Notes under the pieces: model-generated | What the model saw: the letters and a program-made list of their open reading frames with translations, nothing else | Database searches by the model: none | What the model was told of the DNA's origin: nothing | Part shown: positions 25,925 through 33,954 of the stretch, in pieces | How positions within the stretch are numbered: the stretch's first letter is position 1 | Layout of the letters: each line of letters begins with the position of its first letter | Translations under genes and position numbers: made by a program | From: Gammaproteobacteria bacterium | Lineage (GTDB): Bacteria > Pseudomonadota > Gammaproteobacteria > Steroidobacterales > Steroidobacteraceae | NCBI GenBank assembly: GCA_013289615.1 | Contig: JABCZO010000017.1 | Span: forward strand, 1 to 64,000 | DNA: 64,000 bases | Direction of reading: 5' to 3'

Positions 25925-26917
25925 ATGAAGATCGCGATCATCGGCGCCGGCGCCATCGGTGGCTACGTCGGCGTGAAACTGGCGCTGGCCGGCGAACACG
26001 TTACCTGCATGGTACGCGGGGCGAACCTGGAGGCAATACGCCGCAGCGGCTTGAAACTGATCATGAGCGACGGCAGCGAGCATGTTGCCGCGGATGTGAA
26101 GGCGAGCGACGATTACACTGCCGTGGGCCCGCAGGACCTCGTGATCCTGGCGGTGAAGGCACACCAGGTCGAGGCGGTTGCCAACGATGTGCCGACACTG
26201 TTTGGCCCCGACACCGTCGTGGTGACGATGCAGAACGGCATTCCCTACTGGTATTTCCACCGGCACGGCGGTGCACTGGCCGGTACCGTGGTGCGCAGCG
26301 TCGATCCCGACGGCGTCATCGGCCGGAAGATTCCCGCCGAGCGCATCATCGGCTGTGTGGTATATCCGGCAGCGGAGCTGATCGCGCCGGGCGTCGTCAG
26401 GCACATCGAAGGCGAGCGATTTCCGCTCGGGGACCTGGACGGTTCGAACAGCGCGCGGGTGACGCGGGTCGCCGAATGCTTTAATCGCGCGGGCTTCAAA
26501 TCCCCGGTGCTCGACAACATTCGGGCCGAGATCTGGCTCAAGGCCTGGGGCAATCTGACCTTCAATCCGATCAGTGCGCTCACGCGCGCAATGCTGGTCG
26601 ATATCTGTCAGTTTCCGCCCACGCGGGCGCTGGCTGAGGCGATGATGACCGAGGCGCAGGCGGTGGCTGGCAAACTGGGTATCAGCTTTCGTGTGCCACT
26701 GGAGAAGCGCATCGCCGGTGCGGAAAAAGTCGGCAAGCACAAGACCTCCATGCTGCAGGACATCGAGGCCGAACGACCGCCGGAAATCGAGGCGCTGGTC
26801 GGATCGGTGGTGGAACTGGGCCGACTGACGCACACCCCGACACCCAACATCGACGCGGTGTACGCACTGGCTGGCCTGCTGGCACGCACGATTGCGGCCA
26901 ACCGTCGCGGGACATGA
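25925..26917 (+). CDS. PanE/ApbA-family reductase (possible oxalyl-CoA reductase), copy 2
   Basis: 330 residues. NADP-binding MKIAIIGAGAIGGYVGVKLALAGEHVTCM, then AVKAHQVEA, TMQNGIPYWYFHRHGG, WLKAWGNLTFNPIS and KHKTSMLQDIEAERPPEIEAL. Clearly paralogous to the reductase at 15625-16605. As the first gene of a unit that ends in glycerate metabolism, a glyoxylate-producing oxalyl-CoA reductase (the PanE2 activity known from Methylobacterium) is the best-fitting role, against true ketopantoate reduction. The ATG is preceded by AGAGAAGA. Confidence 0.9.
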   Translation: MKIAIIGAGAIGGYVGVKLALAGEHVTCMVRGANLEAIRRSGLKLIMSDGSEHVAADVKASDDYTAVGPQDLVILAVKAHQVEAVANDVPTLFGPDTVVVTMQNGIPYWYFHRHGGALAGTVVRSVDPDGVIGRKIPAERIIGCVVYPAAELIAPGVVRHIEGERFPLGDLDGSNSARVTRVAECFNRAGFKSPVLDNIRAEIWLKAWGNLTFNPISALTRAMLVDICQFPPTRALAEAMMTEAQAVAGKLGISFRVPLEKRIAGAEKVGKHKTSMLQDIEAERPPEIEALVGSVVELGRLTHTPTPNIDAVYALAGLLARTIAANRRGT

Positions 26918-26921
26918 GCCG

Positions 26922-27716
26922 GTGACGCACTGGGCGCGTTTCAGGGCCGCGGGCGATCGTGCCGGCTTCGGCGTGCTGGACCAGCACGGAATCATCGAAT
27001 ATCAGGGCAACCTGTTTGAGCACCCGACGCCAACGGGCAGCATCGTCCCCAATGGCGCCTTTACACTGCAGTGTCCCTGCGCACCCTCCAAGATCATCGC
27101 GCTGTGGAATAACTTTCGTGCGCTCGGCTTAAAGCTTGGCAAGCCGGTGCCCTTGCATCCGCTGTTTCTGATCAAGCCGGCGAGCTCGGTTGCCGGTCCG
27201 GGTGAGCCGATACGGCGGCCGCTCGCCTACAGCGGCAAGATTGCGTATGAGGGCGAACTCGGCATCGTGATCGGTAAGCGCTGCAAGGATGTACCGGTGA
27301 GCGGTGCGGGCGATTGCATATTTGGCTACACCTGCGTCAACGACGTTACCGCCGGCGAGGTGCTCAACGAGAATGTCGACTTTGTGCAGTGGTGCAGGGC
27401 CAAGAGCTACGATACCTTCGGCTGCCTTGGACCGGTGATCGCCGCAGACCTGGACTGGAGCAGCGCGCGCGTCGTCACCCGCGTAGACGGTGTTGAGCGT
27501 CAGAACTTCCCGCTTTCCGACATGATCTTTTCGCCGCTGGAGCTGGTGAGCCAGATCTCGCACGACATGTCGCTGCTGCCGGGCGATGTGATCGCCTGCG
27601 GCACGTCGCTGGGCATCGGGTCGATCAAGGACGGCGCCAGCGTCGCGATCACGATCGACGGCATCGGCTCGCTGGTGAACACACTGCAAGCATGCCGAAA
27701 TTCAACGCCAATCTGA
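26922..27716 (+). CDS. Fumarylacetoacetate hydrolase family protein
   Basis: 264 residues with the FAH C-terminal fold: PSKIIALWNNF, HPLFLIKPASSVAGPGEPI, YEGELGIVIGKRC (metal Glu pair), FGYTCVNDVTAGE, CRAKSYDTFGCLGP, and MSLLPGDVIACGTSLGIGSIKDG. Relatives hydrolyse acylpyruvates, isomerise or decarboxylate oxaloacetate-type compounds; the exact reaction is unknown. The GTG at 26922 was chosen because it follows the upstream stop by 4 bp. Its end overlaps the hydroxypyruvate isomerase gene by 25 nt, indicating tight co-translation. Confidence 0.88.
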   Translation: MTHWARFRAAGDRAGFGVLDQHGIIEYQGNLFEHPTPTGSIVPNGAFTLQCPCAPSKIIALWNNFRALGLKLGKPVPLHPLFLIKPASSVAGPGEPIRRPLAYSGKIAYEGELGIVIGKRCKDVPVSGAGDCIFGYTCVNDVTAGEVLNENVDFVQWCRAKSYDTFGCLGPVIAADLDWSSARVVTRVDGVERQNFPLSDMIFSPLELVSQISHDMSLLPGDVIACGTSLGIGSIKDGASVAITIDGIGSLVNTLQACRNSTPI

Positions 27717-28468
27717 CAATGCTGTTCAACGAGCTCGATTTCCTGGAGCGCTTCGGGGCGGCAAGAGACGCGGGCTTTCGGGGCGTGGAGTACCTGTTTC
27801 CATACGCCTATCACAAGCACGATCTGGTCGAGCGGCTGCAGCTCAACGGGCTCACGCAGGTACTGCATAATCTGCCGGCCGGCGACTGGGCCGCCGGCGA
27901 ACGCGGTATCGCCTGCCTGCCCGAGCGCATCGGTGAATTTCAGGACGGGGTCGGCACCGCGATCGAGTATGCGCAGGCGCTGCAATGCACTCAGCTCAAC
28001 TGCCTGGCAGGCATTGCGCCCCGAGGGCTCGACCCAGCGACGCTGCACGACACACTGGTTCGCAACCTGCGCTTCGCCGCGACTGAGCTCGGGCGCGTCG
28101 GCATCCGATTGCTGGTGGAGCCGTGCAATACGCGCGACCTGCCAGGATTTTTTCTGAACCGCTCGCAGCAGGCGCTCGATCTCATCGATGCCGTCGGCTC
28201 GGACAATCTGTTCCTGCAATACGACATCTACCATATGCAGGTGATGGAAGGGAACCTGGCGTCGAGCATAGAGCGTCACCTGAACCGGATCCGTCATCTG
28301 CAGATCGCCGACAATCCCGGCCGCGGGGAACCGGGCACCGGCGAGATCAATTATCCATTCCTGTTCGCATTCATCGACCGGCTTGGCTATGGCGGCTGGA
28401 TCGGTTGCGAATACAAGCCAGTCAAAGGTACCGTGCAGGGACTGGGGTGGATCAAGCCCTATCTGTGA
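27692..28468 (+). CDS. hyi: Hydroxypyruvate isomerase
   Basis: 258 residues, TIM barrel of the AP-endonuclease-2 superfamily. MPKFNANLTMLFNE, LVEPCNTRDLPGFFLN, FLQYDIYHMQ and IGCEYKPVKGT are the E. coli Hyi signatures including the metal-binding Glu residues. It interconverts hydroxypyruvate and tartronate semialdehyde. Found next to tartronate semialdehyde reductase and glycerate kinase, completing the glyoxylate-to-glycerate route except for the carboligase. Confidence 0.94.
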   Translation: MPKFNANLTMLFNELDFLERFGAARDAGFRGVEYLFPYAYHKHDLVERLQLNGLTQVLHNLPAGDWAAGERGIACLPERIGEFQDGVGTAIEYAQALQCTQLNCLAGIAPRGLDPATLHDTLVRNLRFAATELGRVGIRLLVEPCNTRDLPGFFLNRSQQALDLIDAVGSDNLFLQYDIYHMQVMEGNLASSIERHLNRIRHLQIADNPGRGEPGTGEINYPFLFAFIDRLGYGGWIGCEYKPVKGTVQGLGWIKPYL

Positions 28469-28482
28469 CGTCCGGAAGCAGT

Positions 28483-29376
28483 ATGAGCAAAGTCGGTTTC
28501 GTCGGCTTAGGGGTAATGGGCAGACCGATGGCAGCGCATCTGCGCACCGCCTCGCACGAGCTGTATGTTCATGACCATAAGCCCGCTCCGCAATCACTGG
28601 TTGCGCAGGGGGCAGTCGACTGCGCATCGGGCCAAGCGGTGGCCGAGCGCGCCGACATCATCATCACGATGCTGCCCGATACCCCGCACGTGGCGGCGGC
28701 GTTATTCGGCGCCGCCGGCGTCGCCGGGGGCCTGTCGGCCGGCAAGATCGTGGTGGACATGAGTTCCATCTCTCCGATCGAGACCAGGGAATTTGCAAAA
28801 AGGATCAATTCGCTGGGTTGCCAGTACCTGGACGCACCGGTGTCGGGCGGTGAGGTCGGTGCCAAAGCCGCGAGCCTGACTATCATGGTCGGGGGACCGG
28901 AGGATGCCTTTGCGAAGGTGCGGCCGCTGTTCGAACTGATGGGCAAGAACATCACGCGGGTCGGCGGCACCGGCGATGGGCAGACCTGCAAGGTGGCAAA
29001 TCAGATCATCGTCGCGCTGACGATCGAGGCGGTTGGCGAAGCGCTGCTGTTCGCCTCCAGGATGGGCGCGGATGCCAGCAAGGTGCGCCAGGCGCTTATG
29101 GGCGGCTTTGCGTCCTCACGGGTCCTGGAAGTGCATGGCGAGCGGATGATCAAGCGCAGTTTCGATCCGGGCTTCCGCATTGAGCTGCACCAGAAGGATT
29201 TGAATCTGGCGCTGACTGCGGCGCGCGAAGTGGGGCTTTCGCTGCCCAATACCGCGAGTACCCAGCAGCTGTTCAACGCTTGCGCGGCAAACGGCGGCAA
29301 GGCCTGGGATCATTCGGCCATGGTGCGTGCACTCGAGTTGCTGGCGCGATACCAGATTGGAGCAGCGCCGCCGTGA
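28483..29376 (+). CDS. glxR: 2-hydroxy-3-oxopropionate (tartronate semialdehyde) reductase
   Basis: 297 residues of the beta-hydroxyacid dehydrogenase family: NAD(P)-binding GFVGLGVMGRPMAAHL, substrate motif DAPVSGGEVGAKAASLTIMVGG, and catalytic Lys in GDGQTCKVANQIIVA. Context with hyi and glycerate kinase supports tartronate semialdehyde as substrate, giving D-glycerate. The ATG at 28483 is 14 bp after hyi; its TGA overlaps the GTG of the next gene. Confidence 0.92.
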   Translation: MSKVGFVGLGVMGRPMAAHLRTASHELYVHDHKPAPQSLVAQGAVDCASGQAVAERADIIITMLPDTPHVAAALFGAAGVAGGLSAGKIVVDMSSISPIETREFAKRINSLGCQYLDAPVSGGEVGAKAASLTIMVGGPEDAFAKVRPLFELMGKNITRVGGTGDGQTCKVANQIIVALTIEAVGEALLFASRMGADASKVRQALMGGFASSRVLEVHGERMIKRSFDPGFRIELHQKDLNLALTAAREVGLSLPNTASTQQLFNACAANGGKAWDHSAMVRALELLARYQIGAAPP

Positions 29377-30665
29377 ACCCGGACAGCGGGCCGCGCGCGC
29401 TGCTGCGGGCGATGTTTGACGCTGCGATCGACGCCGCGCAACCCGCGCTGTGCGTGCCACGCCACCTGCCTTCGCCTCCGCGCGGCCGGCTGGTGGTGAT
29501 CGGCGCCGGCAAGGCATCGGCGGCAATGGCACGTGCGGTCGAAGACAACTGGCGCGGCGAGCTGTCGGGAGTCGTGGTAACGCGCTATGGCTACAGCGTG
29601 CCCTGCCAGCGCATCGACATCGTCGAGGCAGCGCATCCGGTGCCGGACGCGGCCAGCGTGGCCGCATCGGAACGCATCCTGGCAGCGGTGCGGGACCTGC
29701 GACCGGAGGATCTGGTGCTGTGCCTGATCTCCGGCGGCGCCTCCGCATTGCTGGTGCGTCCGCTTCCAGGCCTGACGCTCGAGGACAAGCAGGCGGTCAA
29801 CCGTGCGCTGCTGAAGTCCGGCGCCACGATCCGCGAGATGAACTGCGTGCGCCGGCATCTGTCCGGGATCAAGGGTGGACGGCTGGGCGCGGCCTGTCAC
29901 CCGGCGAAGCTAATCACCCTGCTGATCTCCGACGTGCCGGGGGACAACCCGGTGGATATCGGTTCCGGCCCGACCGTGGCCGATCCTACCACCTGCGCCG
30001 ACGCACTGGTGATCCTGCGGCGATACGCGATCGAGGTGTCGCCGCAGGTGCGCGAAACTCTGGAAAGCGGCCGCGGCGAGACACCGAAGCCCGGCGATGC
30101 ACGGCTGGCCGGCGCCGAGACGCGGATCATCGCGACCCCGCAGATGGCGCTGGAGGCCGCCGCCGAGGTCGCAAACCGCGCGGGCGTCGCGGCGCTGATC
30201 CTCAGCGACAGCATCGAGGGTGAGGCGCGCGAGGTCGGCAAAGTCATGGCGGCTATCGCGCGCCAGGTGGTAACGCATGGAGAACCGTGCGCCGCTCCCT
30301 GCGTGCTGCTGTCGGGCGGCGAGACCACGGTAACCGTGCACGGAGACGGCCGTGGCGGCCGCAATGTCGAGTTCCTGCTGGCATTGGGGATCGCGCTTGA
30401 TCGACAGGCCGGTGTCTACGCGATTGCCGGGGATACCGATGGCGTCGACGGCACCGAAGAAGTAGCCGGCGCGCATTTGGCTCCCGACAGCCTGGCGCGC
30501 GCCCTGGCCAAGGGCATTAACGCCCGCAATAGCCTAGCTAATAATGACGGGCACAGCTTCTTCGAAGCCATCGGCGATGCCGTGATCACCGGACCGACGC
30601 TCACCAACGTGAACGATTTCAGGGCGATTTTCATTACCGAAAGCGGCGCGCCGGCCGCAGGATGA
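29373..30665 (+). CDS. Glycerate 2-kinase (GckA/TtuD, MOFRL family)
   Basis: 430 residues. VIGAGKASAAMARAVE, LCLISGGASALLVRPLPGLTLEDKQ, REMNCVRRHLSGIKGGRL and the C-terminal MOFRL block VLLSGGETTVTVHGDGRGGRNVEFLLAL with GDTDGVDGTEEVAGA. The family phosphorylates glycerate to 2-phosphoglycerate; older annotations call it hydroxypyruvate reductase TtuD. The GTG start overlaps the glxR stop (GTGA), so translation is coupled. Confidence 0.93.
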   Translation: MNPDSGPRALLRAMFDAAIDAAQPALCVPRHLPSPPRGRLVVIGAGKASAAMARAVEDNWRGELSGVVVTRYGYSVPCQRIDIVEAAHPVPDAASVAASERILAAVRDLRPEDLVLCLISGGASALLVRPLPGLTLEDKQAVNRALLKSGATIREMNCVRRHLSGIKGGRLGAACHPAKLITLLISDVPGDNPVDIGSGPTVADPTTCADALVILRRYAIEVSPQVRETLESGRGETPKPGDARLAGAETRIIATPQMALEAAAEVANRAGVAALILSDSIEGEAREVGKVMAAIARQVVTHGEPCAAPCVLLSGGETTVTVHGDGRGGRNVEFLLALGIALDRQAGVYAIAGDTDGVDGTEEVAGAHLAPDSLARALAKGINARNSLANNDGHSFFEAIGDAVITGPTLTNVNDFRAIFITESGAPAAG

Positions 30666-30672
30666 AGAGTGC

Positions 30673-31452
30673 ATGACGCGAGACGATTCATGGGCGCAGG
30701 GCAGGGTGGCGTTGGTCACCGGTGCCACCGCCGGCATGGGCCGCGGCCTGGCGATCAGACTGCTGAAGGCCGGCGCGCGCGTCATCGCCACCGGTCGGCG
30801 CCTGGAGCGTCTCCGGGCGCTGGAACACGAAGCCGGGTCGCAGCGGCTGCTGACGCGCGTGCTGGACGTGCGATCGGCGCCCTCGCTGCAGGCGTGCCTG
30901 GAGGGCCTTCCGGAGGACTTCAGCGCCATCGACACGCTGATCAATAACGCCGGACTTGCGCTAGGGCTGAGCAAGGCACACGAGGCCGAGATCGCGGACT
31001 GGGAGACCATGATCCAGACCAACGTATTGGGTCTGACCCGGGTGACGCGGGCGATCCTGCCAGGCATGGTGGCGCGAAATCGCGGCGACATTATCAACAT
31101 GTCATCGGTGGCGGCCACCTATCCGTATCCGGGCGGAAATGTCTATGGCGCGACCAAGGCCTATGTGCGCCAGCTGTCGCTGAATCTGAGTGCCGATCTG
31201 CTGGGGACCGCGATTCGCGTGACCTCGGTGGAACTGGGCTTGTGCGAGACGGAGTTCTCGCTGGTGCGCTTCAAGGGTGATGCGGCCGCGGCGCGCGCCC
31301 CGTATGTCGGCATGCGGCCACTGGTGACGCAGGACGTGGTCGACGTTGTCGAGTCGATACTGCGGCTGCCCGCGCACGTGAACGTCAACGCCATCGAAGT
31401 GATGCCGGTGCAGCAGTCGTTTGCGGCGCTGGCGGTGGATCGCAAAGCCTGA
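30673..31452 (+). CDS. Short-chain dehydrogenase, YdfG-like
   Basis: 259 residues. NADP motif ALVTGATAGMGRGLA, NNAG at about 97, catalytic Ser in NMSSVAATYPYPGGNVYGATKAY with Tyr-x-x-x-Lys. The C-terminal LGLCETEFSLVRFKGD segment matches the YdfG/serine-dehydrogenase group, which reduces or oxidises short 3-hydroxy acids such as 3-hydroxypropionate or serine. It follows the glycerate kinase by 7 bp, so a role in the same C3-acid pathway is likely. Confidence 0.9.
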   Translation: MTRDDSWAQGRVALVTGATAGMGRGLAIRLLKAGARVIATGRRLERLRALEHEAGSQRLLTRVLDVRSAPSLQACLEGLPEDFSAIDTLINNAGLALGLSKAHEAEIADWETMIQTNVLGLTRVTRAILPGMVARNRGDIINMSSVAATYPYPGGNVYGATKAYVRQLSLNLSADLLGTAIRVTSVELGLCETEFSLVRFKGDAAAARAPYVGMRPLVTQDVVDVVESILRLPAHVNVNAIEVMPVQQSFAALAVDRKA

Positions 31453-31533
31453 CACGCGCCGCGCGCGTCGATTGCATTGGTGTCTATGGCAATGCGCTCG
31501 GACCCGGCAGGCGCGGGCGCATGGCACTCGCGC

Positions 31534-31576
31534 TTGACAGTAGGTAAGTAATTACTTACCGTAAGTCATGACTTAC
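31534..31576 (+). promoter_or_regulatory. Promoter with two abutting palindromic operators over the ArsR start
   Basis: TTGACA at 31534-31539 is followed by two perfect palindromes end to end: GGTAAGTAATTACTTACC (31543-31560) and GTAAGTCATGACTTAC (31561-31576). Both share the half-site GTAAGT, and the second contains the ArsR ATG (31568-31570). No Shine-Dalgarno precedes the ATG, and a start point about 30 bp after the -35 would fall at the ATG, so the transcript may be leaderless. Very likely autoregulation. Confidence 0.8.
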
Positions 31577-31894
31577 GCACTGGCACTGCAGTGTCTTGGC
31601 GATCCAATGCGGCGCCGGTTATTCGAGAAGCTGCGCGCCGGGTCGGCATCGGTAGGGGTGCTGGCGAAGGGCCTGCCGGTGAGCCGGCCGGCCGTATCCC
31701 AGCACCTGAAGGCGCTGAAGCGAGCCGGACTGGTGAAAGACCGCCCCGAAGGCACCCGCAGGGTCTACTTCATCGATCCTGAGGGGCTCGGCCCGTTGCG
31801 TGTATGGCTCGATCAGTTCTGGGACCGGGCGCTCGAGTCGTTCAAGCAGGAAGTGGGAAAGACGGCTGGCCGCGGACCAAGGAGAACACCCTGA
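31568..31894 (+). CDS. ArsR-family transcriptional regulator
   Basis: 108 residues with a winged helix (LQCLGDPMRRRLFEKL, VSRPAVSQHLKALKRAGLVKDRPEGTRRVYFIDPEGL). It lacks the paired cysteines of metal sensors. It belongs to the group encoded with SRPBCC/AHSA1 proteins, as here. Operators overlap the start codon, so it presumably represses its own transcript. Its TGA overlaps the apparent CTG start of the SRPBCC gene. Confidence 0.92.
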   Translation: MTYALALQCLGDPMRRRLFEKLRAGSASVGVLAKGLPVSRPAVSQHLKALKRAGLVKDRPEGTRRVYFIDPEGLGPLRVWLDQFWDRALESFKQEVGKTAGRGPRRTP

Positions 31895-32394
31895 ATCGCA
31901 CCATCCAGATCGCGCCGGTACGCAAGAGCCTGCTCGTGGACGCCAGTCCACAACAGGCCTTTGAAACCTTCACGCTCGGCATCGATCTCTGGTGGCCGAA
32001 GAACCACGCGATCAGCGCCTCGCCAATGCGTGAATCGGTCATCGAACCGTTCGTCGGCGGTCGCTGGTACTCGAAATGCGAGGACGGTTCGGAGGTAACC
32101 GTCGGTCACGTGCACGTCTGGGAACCGGGTCGTCGACTGGTGTTCAGCTGGGAGATCAACGCGCAGTGGCAGGCCGACGCCCGCCCCGCCTACACCTCGG
32201 AAGTGGAGGTGATGTTCGCAGCGCAAAGCAACGGGCGTACACGGGTTGAACTCGAGCATCGCCGCTTCGAACGCATGGGTGCTGCTGATGGCGGGAAAAT
32301 GCGCGGCGACGTCGATCGGGGCTGGCCTGGACTGCTCGAACTGTTTGCCAAAGTGCTCGCGCAAGGCCGTCAGGCATCGCGCGCGAACGGTTAG
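31891..32394 (+). CDS. SRPBCC/AHSA1-family protein, apparent CTG start
   Basis: About 167 residues with the START-like fold: RKSLLVDASPQQAFETFTLGIDLWWPKNH, EPFVGGRWYSKCEDGSEVTVGHVHVWEPGRRLVFSWEI, and a C-terminal helix GWPGLLELFAKVL. These proteins bind hydrophobic ligands in a deep pocket; ligand unknown. No ATG, GTG or TTG fits the N-terminus, but CTG at 31891-31893 follows AAGGAG by 6 nt and overlaps the ArsR stop (CTGA). An ATG at 31804 is possible but would overlap ArsR by 91 nt. Confidence 0.82.
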   Translation: MNRTIQIAPVRKSLLVDASPQQAFETFTLGIDLWWPKNHAISASPMRESVIEPFVGGRWYSKCEDGSEVTVGHVHVWEPGRRLVFSWEINAQWQADARPAYTSEVEVMFAAQSNGRTRVELEHRRFERMGAADGGKMRGDVDRGWPGLLELFAKVLAQGRQASRANG

Positions 32395-32419
32395 CGAGTT
32401 GCGGTCGCAGCGTCTGACG

Positions 32420-32854
32420 ATGCAGCGTTCGACCTGGTTGCGGATCGCAGCGGTGCTGACCGCCGCGTACGCCATCGCTCACACCGCCGGCATGCCCTGG
32501 ACGCCGTTGACCGGCCCGGATGAACAAGCGGTCGTCGATGCAATGAAGGACGTTCATTTTGCCGCTTTCGGAGTGTCGCGCAGCTACTGGGATTTCTACC
32601 AGGGTTTTGGCGTTGCGATATCCGTGCTGCTGGTGGTGCAGGCGATGCTGCTCTGGCAGAGCGCCGCGCTCGCCCGGGCCGGTGGCGCCAACATTCGGCC
32701 GATGATCGTCACGCAACTCGCCGGTTTCATGGTCAATGCCGCCGTGGCAGCGAAATACATCTTCGCAGCGCCGCTGATTCTGGCGGCGCTGATCGCGTGT
32801 TGCCTTGCCGGCGCGCCGATCGGGCCGCGACCCGATAGCAGGAGGAATTCCTGA
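32420..32854 (+). CDS. Small membrane protein, function unknown
   Basis: 144 residues with four predicted hydrophobic helices (WLRIAAVLTAAYAIAHTAG, YQGFGVAISVLLVVQAMLLW, MIVTQLAGFMVNAAVAAKYIF, AAPLILAALIACCLAG). No enzymatic motif. It lies 25 bp after the SRPBCC gene and probably belongs to the ArsR-controlled transcript. I do not recognise a characterised family. Confidence 0.78.
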   Translation: MQRSTWLRIAAVLTAAYAIAHTAGMPWTPLTGPDEQAVVDAMKDVHFAAFGVSRSYWDFYQGFGVAISVLLVVQAMLLWQSAALARAGGANIRPMIVTQLAGFMVNAAVAAKYIFAAPLILAALIACCLAGAPIGPRPDSRRNS

Positions 32855-32886
32855 CCGCGTCAGGTCCGGAAAGACTGGCCGGCTGA

Positions 32887-33252
32887 TCAATGCCGCGCGA
32901 TGTCCACCAGCAGCGCTATCGCCACGCCGATGGCACCGATCGAAACACACAACACCGCGGCGGCGGCGCAGTCTTTCACGATCCGGATCTCCGGATGCAG
33001 TTCCGGGTGCAGATGATCCGCCAGACGCTCAATCGCAGTATTGAACAGTTCGGCGGCTAGCACCGCGGTGCTGCAGAGGATCACCAGCGCCCACCATACG
33101 GGCGGCGGCCGCAGGAGCAGCAGCCCCAGCGCCACCAGTAGCAGTACCAGTGCCTGTGTGCGCAGGCTGCGTTCGGTGCGCAAGCCATGGGAAATGCCGG
33201 CCATGGCAAAGCGCAGGCGGCCATATAACGATCGGTTCTTGTGACTTTCCAT
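32887..33252 (-). CDS. dgkA: Diacylglycerol kinase
   Basis: 121 residues, three membrane helices, with the DgkA active-site signature AAELFNTAIERLADHLHPELHPEIRIVKDCAAAAVL. It phosphorylates diacylglycerol to phosphatidic acid in the inner membrane, recycling lipid released by periplasmic glucan synthesis. Length and motif spacing are normal. It is monocistronic, convergent with the small membrane-protein gene and divergent from the unit at 33331. Confidence 0.95.
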   Translation of the reverse strand: MESHKNRSLYGRLRFAMAGISHGLRTERSLRTQALVLLLVALGLLLLRPPPVWWALVILCSTAVLAAELFNTAIERLADHLHPELHPEIRIVKDCAAAAVLCVSIGAIGVAIALLVDIARH

Positions 33253-33297
33253 GGGTCATTGCTCGCTTCAGGCTTGTAGGTGCCGTGCAACATGCGG

Positions 33298-33316
33298 TAC
33301 TTTATACTGCAAAGTA
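33298..33316. promoter_or_regulatory. Operator-like site TACTTTATACTGCAAAGTA
   Basis: Interrupted palindrome (TACTTT and AAAGTA arms) 15 bp before the ATG at 33331. Near-identical sequence recurs at 34338-34371 upstream of the PAP2 gene. The winged-helix regulator encoded between the two sites is the obvious candidate binder (inference). Confidence 0.6.
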
Positions 33317-33330
33317 ACAGGGTGCGCCGT

Positions 33331-33954
33331 ATGCAGGACCTGAATCGCGCTTTGACCGACATCAGTTTGATCCGTGAGCAGCTGGCTCGCGACACCGAAT
33401 TTCGCGGCTATGGGCCAGCGGCACTGGCAGGGACCGGAATCCTGGCTCTGGTTGTCGCAGCAACGCAGGCCCTGTGGCTCAAACAGCCCGCAGCCCATAT
33501 GCATCTATATGTGTGGCTGTGGGTCGCGACGGCTGCGGTGTCCCTGGTGCTCATCGGAACGGAAACCTTTCAACGCTCGCTGCGCGCGCACGGCGATCTG
33601 GCAGTGCCGATGCTGCAATCGGCCGTTGAGCAATTCCTGCCCGCAATAGTTGCCGGAGGACTGCTCACGGTGGCGCTGCTGCGGGTCGCACCGCAGAGCC
33701 TGTGGATGCTGCCGGGACTGTGGCAGATCGTGTTCAGTCTGGGCGTCTTCGCTTCCTGCCGCTTCCTGCCGCGGCCGATGTTCCTGGTCGGCGTCTGGTA
33801 TCTGGCGTGCGGGTTGGCCTGCGTGGCGCTGGTACCGACCGAGCAAAGATTTTCACCCTGGGTCATGGGCATCCCGTTCGGTATCGGACAGTTGATGGTG
33901 GCCCGATTTCTGCACCGCAACCGGCTGGAAGTGGATGATGATGAGCAGTTCTAA
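33331..33954 (+). CDS. Integral membrane protein of unknown function
   Basis: 207 residues. A short amphipathic start (MQDLNRALTDISLIREQLARDTEFRGYG) precedes about six hydrophobic helices and a charged tail (HRNRLEVDDDEQF). It overlaps the following winged-helix regulator gene by 20 nt, and such membrane protein/regulator pairs are common in soil bacteria, suggesting the membrane protein modulates or is controlled by the regulator. No family name recognised. Confidence 0.8.
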   Translation: MQDLNRALTDISLIREQLARDTEFRGYGPAALAGTGILALVVAATQALWLKQPAAHMHLYVWLWVATAAVSLVLIGTETFQRSLRAHGDLAVPMLQSAVEQFLPAIVAGGLLTVALLRVAPQSLWMLPGLWQIVFSLGVFASCRFLPRPMFLVGVWYLACGLACVALVPTEQRFSPWVMGIPFGIGQLMVARFLHRNRLEVDDDEQF

